Below are positions 10,537-21,680 of a DNA stretch of 64,000 bases, one piece after another; the first letter of the stretch is position 1, and each line of letters opens with the position of its first letter. The notes below the pieces were generated by a model. The model worked only from the letters and a program-made list of their open reading frames with translations, was not told where the DNA came from and did no database searches. A program made the position numbers and the translations under genes. The stretch is from Ganoderma boninense (Eukaryota > Basidiomycota > Agaricomycetes > Polyporales > Polyporaceae). The stretch is from the NCBI GenBank assembly GCA_002900995.3, contig CM035310.1, positions 3,806,096 through 3,870,095 of the forward strand. The letters run 5' to 3'.

Positions 10537-11667
10537 TCAATCACTGTCGGAACCACTCTCCCCGTCGCGCCCGTCAGTGAAGCCACACTCATCATCCTCC
10601 AAGCCAAAGATCTCGGGCAACAGCATCCACACCCTCCTCCGCTCCTCGACGTCCCGCCGCAGCATGTCTCTCCTGCACGCCCTGCACACCCCGAAGTCAT
10701 CCGCACACATCGCGATCGAGTCTCATCGGAACGCCAAGGCGTCGCAATGGCCCCGCGCATGGCGCTGCATGGCCCTATGGCAGGCCTCGTGCGCAGACGC
10801 GCACTGCCCTATCGTCCGGCAACGGACGCTCGGGGTGAGGGCGAACACGGTGTCGACGACGCGCGCGAGCTCCCATGCGAGCTCGCTCCGGGCCTTGATG
10901 CATCGTCGGAGATCGTCCGCCGCGAGGTGCTCGACGGACCCGTCCTGCCGCTGGTACCCGTCCATCACGCGGTCAGAGAGGGTGCAGGCGAGGTAGAGCG
11001 CGAAGGGCAGCATCGAGGGCATCTCCGTCAAGCGGGCGATGTTGACTGCGGCGATGGCGGAAGACCGGGGCGGGACGACGAGGGTCGAGGCGGAGACGCT
11101 GTACGCGTTGTGCTCTGCGAAGTCGGAGGTGTAGTACTTTTTGAGGACGAACAGGGCATGCGCCTCGACGTCGGGGCATTGGTACTTGTGGGCGAGATGG
11201 ATGGCGGCGTGGAGTGTAGGGAAGCCGACTAGGGGTATGCCGCTGCTCCATAGTCTGGCATGGCGTGGGGATAATGAGTATGGTTATGGAAGCGGGAGAG
11301 TCCTAGGGACCCACGTCAGTGACGAGCATGGTATCAGGTATTGAAGGAAGTCGCGCAAGTCCTCCGGGTGGTCGGACAGGCGGACGACGGGACAGTCATC
11401 GAAGGTCTCAGTCGCGTCGAGAGACCCTGTTGCGAACGTGTCCGCGAAGACGGCTGACATCTTCGCAAGAATGCTCCAGAGGACGCGGAAGGCGGCATCG
11501 CCAGCGTGAAGGATTAGATTGCCATCTTCGAGCCAGAAGTTGGGATCGCGCGCAAACGTTTCTTGGCCCTCACCTGGCTTGCGTGACTCTTCTTTGGCGA
11601 CGATGAGGAGTGACCGAGGGGCCCCTGATGTCCTAGGGCGTTTGGCAGAGCGAGAATCGTGTGCCAT
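10537..11667 (-). pseudogene. BTB/POZ protein, locus 4, with in-frame TGA
   Basis: Exons 11667-11315 and 11254-10537 join in phase and would give 356 codons. Start MAHDSRSAKRPRTSG; BTB core from PNFWLEDGNLILHAGDAAF to DCPVVRLSDHPEDLRDFLQY; exon 2 with HLAHKYQCPDVEAHALFVLK, VMDGYQRQDGSVEHLAADDL and CRTIGQC (C-x5-C). At 10725-10723 a TGA interrupts the frame between CDALAFR and DSIAMCADDFGVC. The same frame then continues perfectly through CRAC, RRRVWMLLPEIFGLEDDECG and an acidic tail to TGA at 10537-10539. The continuation aligns with loci 2 and 3, so the lesion is young. If translated as is, the product lacks the CxxC/LPEIFG end. Donor GTGGGT is weaker than in the sisters. Confidence 0.75.
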
Positions 11668-11757
11668 GACGCGCGATGGCAGCGGAAACTTGTAAAGAAA
11701 CGACGTCTAGCGTGACACCGCCCTTCAGCTTGGCACGCCTAGAATGTGACATCGATC

Positions 11758-11791
11758 ATGTGCCGTGACAGTTCGCGTCAATGATTAATGA
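11758..11791. promoter_or_regulatory. Shared upstream element (locus 4)
   Basis: CATGTGCCGTGACAGTT then CGCGTCAATGATTAATGAG on the plus strand, about 90-125 bases before the BTB start at 11667. Its 3' half is identical to the locus 3 copy. Confidence 0.6.
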
Positions 11792-12123
11792 GCCTCCCCC
11801 GGCGCGCTTAGCCGACGCTCGTTCAACGTTCAACGTTCAACTCTGATTCCCTCGATCTCTCTCCTGCAGTTCTCCTTCTCTTTTCCTCTGCGCTGAGATC
11901 AAATTGCTCGCTAGTCCAGGGGGCAAGGGCTTTGGGGTCTTGTCTTCGTCTACTACGTATCTGCGCCCAAACTTGGTTGAACTCCTCGACCGGCGCCGCC
12001 GCGGTGGTAGTATTGACTAGATAGTTGAGACCTACAACGCTCCAGGCGCTGGCTTGCATCTCGGTGCGTGGAAAGAAGCTCGAACACCAAAGGCGGGAGC
12101 TATATATAAGGTCACGGCGGCGG
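11792..12123. other. Intergenic; one small doubtful minus-strand frame
   Basis: A minus-strand frame (about 12173-11823, internal start MQASAWSVVGLNYL) encodes a charged peptide with no recognised domain. TATATATAAG near 12100 could be a TATA box. No firm gene call. Confidence 0.25.
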
Positions 12124-12706
12124 TGTTCTGTGAGACAGGAGTTAGACAGCGACAGACGCGGACGCGCATGCATCGCACACTTTTATAAGTACCGTGACAG
12201 GGAACCTTGCCTCCGGAAACTTTTCCAGCATGACGGCGTCCGTCCTCAACATCTGCATCATCTAGGGCAACAGTTCTGGTCAAATCTTGCTCTCTAACTC
12301 TCTCGAGCCACTGATCTCAGCCTCTGACCGGGTCGGCTGGCCTGTTGTAGTTAAAAGTAAGGGAAGATTGCGCTCAAAGGCCACAGCCATGAAGATGCCA
12401 GCCTTGAGCTGCGGCGTCGGCCTTGAGAAGCTTGATGACAGACCTGTGCTGAATAGGTCGCTTTCCGGCCTTCTTAATGCCCTTGAAATTACGGTCTCAG
12501 GTGGCCATCAGCCAGAGTGTTCCTTCCCATGCTCGTGACCGACATCCTCCCGGAACATTGGGCCTGTTCGAGCTAATGTCATAGTGCGCTCCTTTTCGTA
12601 TCGTCGTTCCCATCCCCACCCCTCTCTCCGCTTCCCATACCTATCCCCGTCCTTGTCCACACCCCCATCCTTGTCCATTCTCCCTCCGAGTCCATTCCCC
12701 ATTCCC

Positions 12707-14183
12707 ATGGTAAATATCACAGTACCCAGTGAGGTCGCTCAATTCACTGGCGAGGATGGAGTGCGTCCCCTCGTTTCTGACCCAAAATGAATCACTCATC
12801 CCCCCTTCTATCGATGGCGGTGCTGGCAGTGGATCCTCACAGAGCACGCCATACGGCTGTCGAGCACCGTCGCCCTCGTCAGCCAGACGATCCTCTTCGT
12901 AGCCTTCGCTGCAACATACCAAATGGCCCGCTCCGCGCTTCTCAAACGTTCGAGCTCGGGCTCGCTGCAGCGGGCCCGGGAAAGCCTTGTCCATCTCGCA
13001 GCCCTCGTTGGGATGCTGTTCCTCGCACTCGCGGTACGCACTCATCTCCTCCCCACACTTCGGAGTCACGGTTAGAATGATAATAATGATTTATCTGACC
13101 GAACCGGGCCCCAGAACGTGCTCATGTCGATCCTGGATTCGCGGCCGATCGCTGGGTACCAGGGGAAGCTCGACGTTGCGTACAAGACGTTCGACGACGA
13201 GTACTTCCTCTTCATGTCCGTGCGCGGGGTCCAGTTCTACCTCTTCATGGCGCAGACCATGGTCGCGAACATGCTCATGGTGACGTCCAGATACACTGTC
13301 TTGGAACGTATCGCCTGCAATAGTATTGACCTGGCCGTTGTTTTTGTTTCTGCCAGATTCACACGCTTTACGCGAAGTCCGAGGGCCACCCGAAGGCCGG
13401 CTCGCATGCCATCGCGTTTTGCATCCTTGGAAACAGTAAGTGTCGATGGTCTGGCCGGGCACGTAGTGCCTGAGTCGTCCTCAGCTTGGCTGATGCGCGT
13501 CCGTCTCTGCGTTCTGTGCTGCTCTAGTATTCGGCCTGTGCGCCTTTGCGAATAGTCTGTGGGCCCTCGAGTTCCTCTTCCTCTCCGCCGGAACCAACCT
13601 CCTGACTTCAAGTGAGTTGCACCCATGCCATGCCATCCTATGCGCCTATGCGCACTAGAATGCACATGCACTAGCCAGGGCGAAGCTGTGCTCTGATGTT
13701 CTGACCAATCCCTTTGCGCCGGCTCCTCCACTGGCAGTACCGCTGCTTCGACGTTCCCTGCGCAACTCTGACACTGCACAGCGGGGACCGCGCGCCGCGC
13801 TCACCTTCCTCTGTTCCCGGAAATTCCGCGACGCCGTGATCCAGTCCGCCGCGGTGTACAGAGTGGCGTCCTTCTCGCTGCTCGTGACGTTCCGCATGGA
13901 CCCGAACGTCCTGTTCTACCCGAACATCAGCATCCTCTCCCCCCTGATGGTGCGTTCCGTCCGGCTCCTCGGATATGTTGAACGGGTGGTGGGCAGTTCA
14001 CTGATGGCCCCTTGCGGGCCGCCACAGGGCATCGCCTTCTCGCTCGCCATTGTGAGCAAATATCGTGGTTCGCCCGACTCGGGCTCGGACTCGGGTGGCG
14101 CTATGCAGTTGCAGGAGGACCAGCTGGCGGAGATGGAAGCAGCTCTGGTCGAGAAAGACGAGCGTAGTACTGAAGCCCAGTAA
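12707..14183 (+). CDS. Seven-helix membrane protein, family member 1
   Basis: Seven exons (12707-12760, 12830-13033, 13115-13279, 13357-13435, 13528-13611, 13738-13949, 14028-14183) join in frame to 317 residues. A short polar N-terminus (MVNITVPSEVAQ) precedes hydrophobic segments at ALVSQTILFVAFAATY, ESLVHLAALVGMLFLALA, VQFYLFMAQTMVANMLM, the IFGLCAFANSLWALEF and FLFLSAGTNLLTS pair, VYRVASFSLLVTF and ISILSPLMGIAFSLAI. The tail is acidic and Gln/Glu-rich and should face the cytosol. All introns are GT-AG with phases 0,0,0,1,1,0. I do not assign a named Pfam family. The layout resembles fungal 7TM receptor-like proteins; ligand and G-protein coupling are unknown. Its close duplicate is at 16478. 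Confidence 0.85.
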
Positions 14184-14339
14184 TACAGACTGTATCCGCG
14201 TGCTGTTCGGAGCGTGGCTCGTTCATAGTCCCGAGCCAGCACATGTACAGCCAGTCCTGGTCTTTGTCCTTCCCAAGACCACCTACTACATAACAAAGCA
14301 TGCAGCAGTTAATAGTACTGAAATGCCAGTGCATCTGCA

Positions 14340-14980
14340 ACGGTACCAGTGCATCCCCAATCCTTGACAGCCACCCCAAACACTGATCCGGAAACATCAT
14401 CCACCCCCTTCTTCTCTCCGCCACGTCCCGGTGCCGCGCCGCTGCATACATATACATCTCGTACGCGCCTCGCACAGCCCGCAGTCCGCCGCGGACATCT
14501 CCTCGATGTCGCCCGCATTGTACGCCTCAAAGACGTCGCAGTCTCGCCCAGCGCGTGGACATCGACCTCGTCGCGGATGCCCTCGCGTGCTCGCGCGCAT
14601 TCCGCCGCGTGCTCGCACCCTGCGCCATCATGCGCATGATGGTTTTTCCTAGATCCAAATCCGCTCGAAGACGTCCCTGAGGTAGAACGCAGTCTGCGTC
14701 GCGAGCTGGGCGCGCGCGCCGGCTCGGAGGCAGAGCTTGAGGCTGGCAGGCGGCAGCGAGGTGCTCGGCGGCACCATCTGGCCGCATTTAGCCGACCACC
14801 ATGCGCGGTGAGTGTGCAAACCTCGTCCGTATAGCGCGAAGGGGAGTATCGAGGGGTTCTCCGAGAGGCGGGCGATGTTGACAGCGGCGATGGCGGTGTA
14901 CATGTCTTGCGGAGGGCGCGTGAGGCCGCGCTGCCACTGAGATGCGTCGAAGTGGGCGTGCTTAGTTGAGAGTCGAGAGA
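14340..14980 (-). pseudogene. BTB relic A, heavily decayed
   Basis: On the minus strand, AIAAVNIARLSENPSILPFA and a later FYLRDVFERIW match the middle of BTB exon 2. Further on, pieces like CEHAAECAR, DCDVFEAYNAGDIEEM and GLCEARTRC appear in shifting frames, with a worn remnant of the R-x-W-x-MLP end near 14344-14400. Several frameshifts and in-frame stops rule out a product. It is the partner of relic B at 18060-18970. Its 5' end is cut off at about 14980, where the inverted BTB copy begins. Confidence 0.7.
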
Positions 14981-14982
14981 CT

Positions 14983-15932
14983 TCTCGCTCTACGAAACGC
15001 CGTCGAACCTCCAGCACCGCCAAATTGACAATCATCATCCTCGAGTCCGCAGAGTCGCGTAAACCAGCCAAGGGCCAGGAATCGTTCACTCGCGATGCCG
15101 ACTTCTGGCTCGAAGATGGCAATCTCATCCTCCTCGCTGGTGCTACCGCCTTTCGCGTATACCGCGGCATCCTAGCCAAGAAGTCGACTGTTTTCGCAGA
15201 CATGTTTGCTACTGGCTCCCTGGATGCTACTGAGACATTCGACGGCTGTCCCGTCGTGCGCCTATCCGACCACCCGAAGGACCTGCAGGACTTCCTCCAA
15301 TACTTGATACCGTGCTCAGATCTCCCGTGAGTGATTATTTATTCCATATGCATTGCTTGGAATAAACACAACGGCTACTCCCGTTCACCACCAGACCACT
15401 CAACGAGACACCCGCGACCGTATTCGCACAACTCCACGCCGCCCTCCATCTCGCGCACAAGCACCAATGCTCGGAGGCTGAGACGCGTGCTCTGTGCACC
15501 CTCAAGCGGTACTACACTGCCAACTTCATCCGGTACGACAGGTTCGGCGCAGCAGCCGACCTCCCCTTCTGCCACCCCCGCGGCAAGCCGCCATCGCCGC
15601 GGTGAACATCGCCCTCCTGACGCAGACGCCCTCGATGCTCCCCCGGGCATTGTACGTTGCTTCCACTCGCGAGGGCGGCATGGTGGACGGCTACGAGCGG
15701 CGCGACGGCTCCGTCGAACACCTGTCGCACGAGGACCTCCGGCTGTGCATCGATGCGCGCGGCCCGCTCGCGCGCGAGCACGCGCACCGTGACCTCGTCA
15801 AGCACGTGTTCAGCCTCGCCCCCGGCGCTGGCTGTAAGACCACCGGGGCGTGCATTGCGGCGCGTGCCCTGCAGTCCTACGACGAGTGCATCGGGGAGTG
15901 GGCAGGACTGTATGACCCTTGTTCTGTGAGAC
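14983..15932 (+). pseudogene. Inverted copy of BTB locus 2 without start codon
   Basis: From TCTCGCTCTACGAAACGCCG at 14983 onward the plus strand is almost base-for-base the exon 1 of the minus-strand gene at 6855-8048 (ESAESRKPAKGQESFTRDAD to IPCSDLP, GTGAGT donor at 15329). The upstream part with the ATG is gone: the frame opens after a TGA at 14938 and has no ATG. Exon 2 starts at about 15400 with PLNETPATVFAQLHAALHLA but loses one base near 15577-15590 (HPRGKPPSPR then stop, versus PPPRQAAIAAVNIA in the next frame). Homology continues through MVDGYERRDGSVEHLSHEDL, CKTTGAC and SYDECIGEW, then breaks at about 15930 at the edge of duplication block B, removing the CxxC and LPxIFG end. Confidence 0.8.
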
Positions 15933-18703
15933 CGGACTCGGAGTCGTACCGACAGACGCTGACGCCCGTATGGCGCATTTTGTGGGCACCGTGACAGGGA
16001 GCCTTTCCTCTGGAAGCTTGTGCGGCGTCACGGTGGCGTCCGTCCTCAACATCTGCACCATATTCAGCAACAGCTCTGGTCAAACCTTGTTCTCTAACTC
16101 TCGGGGGACTTCTCAACCTTGGACCGGGTTGGCTGGCCTGTTGTGGCCATGGTTAAAAATAGCGCGCGATTGCGTTCAAGGACCACAGCCATAAAGATAC
16201 TCGGGCTAGATCTGCTGCATCCGTCTTCAGAAGCTTGATGACATACCTACATTGAGTCTTGCCATCAGTCAAAGTGTCCTTTCTCATGGTCGTGACCGAA
16301 ATTCCTTCCGGAACACTGCGCCTGTCTGAGCTAACGTTATAGTGCACTCCCTATCGAATCGTCGTCTCCCCGTCCTCATCCCACTCCCATCCTCATCCTC
16401 ATCCCCACCCCCTTTCTCCGCTCCCCATCCCCATCCTTGTCCACAACCCCATCCGAGCCCATTCTCCCTCCACTCCCATGGCAAATATCACAGTGCCCAG
16501 CGAGGTCGTCCAACCCATCGAGTACGGAGTGCGTCCCCTCCGAACCTTTACCTAGCTCGAAATGGACTGCTCATCCCTCCTTCTACCGCTGCACTCTCAG
16601 TGGACCTTCACAGAGCACGACGTACGGCTGTCGAGCACCGTCGCCCTCGTCAGCCAGTCGGTCCTATTCGTAGCGTTTCTCGCAACATACCAAATGGCCC
16701 GATCCGCCCTCCTCAAACGCTCGGCCTCGGGTTCGCTGCAGCGGGGGAGCCTTGTCCACCTCACAGCGCTCGTTGCAATGTTGTTTCTCGCAATGGCGGT
16801 ACGCACTCATCCTCCTCCCCCTCTCCGCACTTCACGGTCTGAATAATCCCGACTTATCTGACCGAACCGGGCCCCAGAACGTGCTTATGTCGATCCTGGA
16901 TTCACGGCCTATGGCTGGCTACCAGGGCAAGCTCGACACGGTATACAAGACGTTCGACGAGGAGTACTTCCTCTTCATGTCGGTCCGCGGCGTGCAGTTC
17001 TACCTCTTCATGGCGCAGACCATGGTCGCCAACATGCTCATGGTGACATCCCGATACACTGACCTGGAACATATCATATCGCATGCAATAGTACTGACCT
17101 GGGGTGTTCTGCTTTGGCCAGATTTACACGCTAAACGCGGAGTCCGGCGAGGGCCACCCGAAGGCCGGTGCGCATGCCGTTATGTATTCCGTCCTTGGAA
17201 ACAGTGAGTGTCAAGTGTCAATGGTCACGGATGGTATAAAACATTAGTAATATTTTGCTTCGTCCTGAACGCGCCGCGTGCCCTTTTCTGCGTTCCGTGC
17301 TCTAGTATTCGGCCTTTGCGCCTTTGCCAGCAACGTGTGGGCCTTCGAGTTCCTCTTCCTCTCTGCCGCCACCAACCTCCTGACTTCAAGTGAGTTGCAC
17401 ACACGCCATGCTATTCATTCTATGCACCCCTGCGTAGTATGCACTGGTCTGGGCGAAGCGGTGTTCTGATGATCGATTCCATTGCATCCGCTGCCCAGTA
17501 CCGCTGATGCGAGCCTCCCTGCGGCGCAACTGCAACTCCGACACTGCTGCTGCACAGCGGGGACCGCGCGCCGCGCTCGACTTCCTCTGGTCCCGCAAAT
17601 TCTACGACGCCGTGCTCCAGTCTGCCGCGGTGTACAGAGTGGCGTCCTTCTCGCTGCTCGTGACCTTTGTCGTGGACCCGAATATCCTGTTCTACCCGAA
17701 CATCAGCATCCTCTCCCCTCTCATGGTGCGTTTTGGTTCTCAGGCTTCAGATACGCGTGGAACTCGCTGCGGACGGTTCGCTGATGGCGGCCCCGCGTGA
17801 TTGACACTGGCAGGGCATCGCCTTCTCCCTCGCCGCTGCGAGCAAATATCGTAGTTTGTCCGACTGGGACTCGGATGGAGGTATCCAGTTGCAGGAGGAC
17901 CAGCTGGTGGAAATGGAAGCAGCTCTGGTCAAGAAAGACGAGGATACTGAGGCCCAGTAATACGAACCAGCTACCGCGCGCTGTTCGGAGTGCGGCTCAA
18001 TCATAGAGTCCAGAGCCAGCACACAAGCATGTATCACTGGTTACGAAACACATCCGCAGCGGTAACAGTGCATCCCCAGTCCTCGACAGCCACCCCGAAC
18101 GCATCCGGCAGCATCATCCACGCCCTCGTCTCCGCGGCATCCCGCTGCCGCATATATGCATCTCGTGCACGCCTCGCATACTAGTAGCGCGAAGTCCGCC
18201 GCGGCCATCCCCTCGATGTCCCCCGCGTCGTACTATGCCCGCAGATGTCGCAGTCGCCCAGCGCGTGGACATCGACGTCGTCGCGGATGCAATCGCGTGC
18301 CCGCGCGCACTCCGCCGCCTGCTCGCACCCTGCCCCATCATGTGCATGATGGTTTTCCCCAGATCCCGATCCGTTCGAAGACGTCCTTGAGGTAGAACGC
18401 AGTCCAGTGCGTCGCGAGCTGGGCGCGCGCGCCGACTCGGAGGCAAAGCTTGAGGTCGGCGGCAGCGAGCTGCTCGACGGCACCATCAGGCCGCATTTAG
18501 CCGTCCACCATGCGCGGTGCTCGAGTGTGGCAGACCTCGTCCGTATAGCGCGAAGGGGAGCGTCGAGGGGTTCTCCGTGAGGCGGGCGGTGTTGACAGCG
18601 GCGATGGCGGTGTACACTGCATGTCTTGCGGAGGGCGCGTGAGGCCAGCGTGCCGATGAGATGCGTCGAAGTGGGCGTCCTTAGTCGAGAGTCGAGACAG
18701 TGT
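15921..18703 (+). repeat. Segmental duplication, copy B
   Basis: Collinear with 12124-14980: spacer, seven-exon membrane gene, then minus-strand BTB relic. Beyond GAGAGTCGAGACA at about 18700, copy B continues into the N-terminal part of its BTB relic. Copy A instead switches to the inverted locus 2 fragment. Confidence 0.85.
16478..17960 (+). CDS. Seven-helix membrane protein, family member 2
   Basis: Seven exons (16478-16528, 16601-16798, 16878-17042, 17122-17203, 17306-17389, 17499-17725, 17814-17960) join in frame to 317 residues. It is the duplicate of the gene at 12707: same start (MANITVPSEVVQ versus MVNITVPSEVAQ), WTFTEHDVRLSSTVALVSQS, NVLMSILDSRPMAGYQGKLD, FYLFMAQTMVANMLM, IFGLCAFASNVWAFEFLFLS and the Gln/Glu tail ending DTEAQ. 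All splice sites are GT-AG in the family phases. Exon 6 is 15 bases longer than in the twin, adding residues after the fifth helix. Open reading frame and splice sites are preserved in both copies even though the BTB genes within the same blocks have decayed, which suggests selection on the membrane protein (inference). Confidence 0.85.
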
Positions 18704-18970
18704 CGGGTGTAGAATCGCTTGAGAACTGAGAGCGCATGTGGCCAGGAGACCCTTGAATATGCGGAAGCGATGTCTCCTGCGAGGAGAGTGAGGTCGCCGG
18801 CGTCGCTGGCAAGCCAGAAGTCGGCCTGGGCACGGCGAGCGAATTTTACATGGCCATCGGCGGGGTCGAGCGACAGACACTCTGGGGCCGACGAGAATGA
18901 GGGGCTTTGCACTATCAGGTCTGTGATGGTGTTTAAAAGAGCCAGAATCGAGAGTCGTAGTGCCATGTCG
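18060..18970 (-). pseudogene. BTB relic B with internal deletion
   Basis: Minus strand: HVKFARRAQADFWLASDAGD and LTLLAGDIAS represent the BTB core start. The text then jumps directly to PHALSVLKRFYTRH, which belongs in exon 2, so the rest of the BTB core, the intron and the exon 2 start are deleted (junction near 18720-18745). Downstream, CEQAAECARARDCIRDDVDV matches the C-x5-C region, and at 18065-18140 AWMMLPDAFGVAVEDWGC matches the C-terminal signature. Frameshifts separate these pieces. A worn copy of the subfamily upstream element (GTGTGCCGTG) lies near 19046. Confidence 0.7.
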
Positions 18971-19354
18971 CGAAAAGGAGAGCAATCAGGAAGGGCCGCC
19001 GACTGACCCAGGTTCATCAAGTCACGCTTTGCAGTCGTAGTCGTCGTGTGCCGTGTTAGGCATGCGTTATGATACTTCGCGATTTTCGTGGCCAGGAATG
19101 ACCCGGATGACTCGACGATCTTGTGGATCTTTCGCTCAGCTAGCTAGACGACGACAATGTGGATGTTCGACACCTGGACACTCGTCCTTTGAAGCGCACC
19201 AGGCGTCTGCGTAACTGTAATGTACGTAGGAGCGAGTGCATCCCATGATAGAAATTGGAAGTTGTAGGGCTGATAAGTACGTACGGGCACACTCGGCCAC
19301 ATATTCTGTACCGATATTTTTGCCACTGATCCGAGTCTGCAACAGTCGGCTCCG

Positions 19355-21680
19355 TCATTGGTTGAAATCGGCAGCCACAGAATTGAGCAGCGAGATCTGC
19401 GCGGCGCGGTAGTCGTCCGGAATGATAGTGAACGTCGCGTTGGACGAGCCAGAGCCCGAGACGAGGTTCGTCGTGTCGAACTGGATGAGCACCTGCAGGG
19501 CCACATTGCCCAGGTTCCACAGTCGTCAGCGGAAATTCGCAACCTTTGGTACGTGGAGTCGGAACGCACCTGGTTGTCGGATTCATACTCCGGCCAAACA
19601 GTTCCTGACAGTGACAAGGTCACACCGCGCCTCCGTTAGCAACGCCGCGCGAGGACATGAGTCGCCAGTCCAGGAGCGCAACACGTACTGGCGAGGCCCT
19701 TGCCGTCGTTCGGCGTCCCGCTCACCGCGAACGACACCCAGTAGTCCACCATCGCCCGTGCCAGCAGCCCGCTCTTGACATTCGCAGCTCCGACGGACGA
19801 GAAGCCATACACATACGGAACCTCAACGCCATGGTACACTGCGCGACGCACGCGAACGACAAACATCGTCAGCCTTACCCCCCACGCACTCGTGCACTCG
19901 GACATGCCAAAAATCATACGCACCTCCCAGCGACGGGTCCGCCGCAGCCGTGTTCTGGTCCGCGAAGAGGTAGCCGTACGCGCGCACGCCCGCGGCGGCG
20001 GCGGCCTGCATCCACGCGCGGCGCGGCGCCTGGATGATCATGTCCCCGAAGAGCGCCGCAGTGGGCTTGTACAGCGCCCCCGCCCCGAACGTCTCGTTGC
20101 CCGTCCCGAACGGTGAGCCGTCCCCGGCAGCATACAGCGCGCGCAGCGCGTCGACGTCGTCCTGGACAGCGGGGGTGAGCGCCTGCGGGGACGGGCTGAA
20201 CGCGTCGAGGACGAAGGCGAAGAGGTCCGTTGTCGAGGAGAGGGACTGCGGCACGAACCCCGTGCCCTCGTCCAGCACCGCGCCTGCGATGAACGGGATC
20301 GCGGGGACGGGGACGCGGCGCGCGCCGGCGGCGAGCTGCGCAGAGGGCAGGGCGGGGACGAGCCCGCGGGCCCGTCGAGCACAGGGACGAAGGGGAAGAA
20401 GTCGGGGAAGGCGGGGAGGGCGGATTCCCCAGGACGCGAGAGGGCGGGGGCGAGGCGTTGCGCAGGCACGGGAACGTCGAGCCCCGCGGCGCGTGTGTGC
20501 ACGCCGAGACGTTCGCGGCGAACGTGTCCCAGAGGAGGTCGCGCCGGGACGCGTTGAAGAGCGGCAGGGTGCCGGCGGAGCCTGACTCCATGATCTGTGT
20601 GGGGGATGGCGAGCCAGAGAGGTTTAGGGGGCTGCCGTTAGCATGTAACTCGAATGTACGTTAGTGTTGCAGTCGAGACTCACCGCGCCACGAACGCCGT
20701 AGTTCTCGAGATCAGCGTTCAGGAGCAAGTGACCGATGGATACCGCCCCGGCACTTTGCCCGAACAGTGTTATCTGCGGAGGTTACAGCACCGGTACACT
20801 GAGACTAGAGATAAGTATTGGCGTACCTTGGTAGGATCCCCGCCGAACGCACTGATGTGTTTCTGCACCCACGATATCGCCGCGAGCTGGTCTCACAGTC
20901 CGAGATTCACCGCGCCGCGCTGGGCCGCCTCTGTTCCTTGCGGGAACCCGAATGGCCCGACGCGATAGTTGATGCTCACGTACACGATGGGTGTTTCCTA
21001 GATCGCATTCAAGTCGGTTAGCCCCGCCGATGACATCACGACTGGCTACGAGAAACTCGCCCTGAGAACGCTCTGCGAGATGATGTTGTTTGCCGTATAG
21101 TTCGACGTGAAGCCGCCCGCGAACCCTGCCCCGTAGATCCATAGCATCACTGGTGCAAGGGTCTCGTTGGAGAGCAGTGACGCGGCCGGGCGGTAGACGT
21201 TCAGCGTCAGACAGTCTTCCGAGACACCGTCCGTCTAATTGAACGCCTCAGTATTAGTATCACGTTGTATAAAGACAAAAATGGCATACACCAGGCTGCA
21301 TGCAGGGCGCCCCAAAAGCGGTTGCATTGAAGGTTGTCACGCCGAGGCTGGCGATCCCCATCTCTACAGGGGACGCGAAGCGCAGCTCCCCGACAGCTGG
21401 CTGGGCAAACGGTATCCCTACGAAGGCCGAGCAGAGAACATTTCAGCAGTCCTGAACCTGCAGCATGGATGTTACATGTGCAGTGTACAGGTGGGTACGG
21501 ACCTCCGAAGAACTCCACGGCGACATTGTCTGCGGACGGTTGCGTCGCCCCGACGATGCTCGTCCCGTTCACCACAACCGTCGGCGCGGCTGAATGTACA
21601 ACCAAAGGCACCAATGACAGCAAGAGGGCCGCCCGGCGGAAGAAGCTGGCGCATGGAGGGGTCGAAGGGGACGCCATCAT
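19355..21680 (-). pseudogene. Type B carboxylesterase/lipase, inactivated
   Basis: Start ATG at 21680, with a signal peptide-like RRAALLLSLVPLVVHSAA. Exon pieces read in order: GIPFAQPAVGELRFASPVEM; DGVSEDCLTLNVYRP with oxyanion loop GAGFAGG; TPIVYVSINYRVGPFGFPQG; nucleophile elbow GQSAG (20747-20761); MESGSAGTLPLF; GFVPQSLSSTTDLFAF; GDMIIQAPRRAWM; the HGVEVPYVYGF histidine region; YWVSFAVSGTPNDG; and a C-terminus ending AAQISLLNSVAADFNQ at TGA 19355-19357. Order and motifs match secreted fungal carboxylesterases (ester hydrolysis, Ser-Glu/Asp-His triad). A TGA at 20895-20893 replaces the codon before DQLAAISWVQ. The segment between CLRNA and LVPALPSAQLA crosses three frames, with shifts near 20427-20455 and 20359-20372. 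No full-length product is possible. Confidence 0.8.

Larger units (their letters stand above)
12124..14980 (+). repeat. Segmental duplication, copy A (7TM gene plus BTB relic)
   Basis: This block is collinear with 15921-18703. Both begin with GTTCTGTGAGAC, share GGCGTCCGTCCTCAACATCTG, then the seven-exon membrane gene with introns, and a decayed minus-strand BTB gene. Both end with GATGCGTCGAAGTGGGCGTG and GAGAGTCGAGA. The copies differ by many substitutions and small indels, so the duplication is not brand new. Confidence 0.85.
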
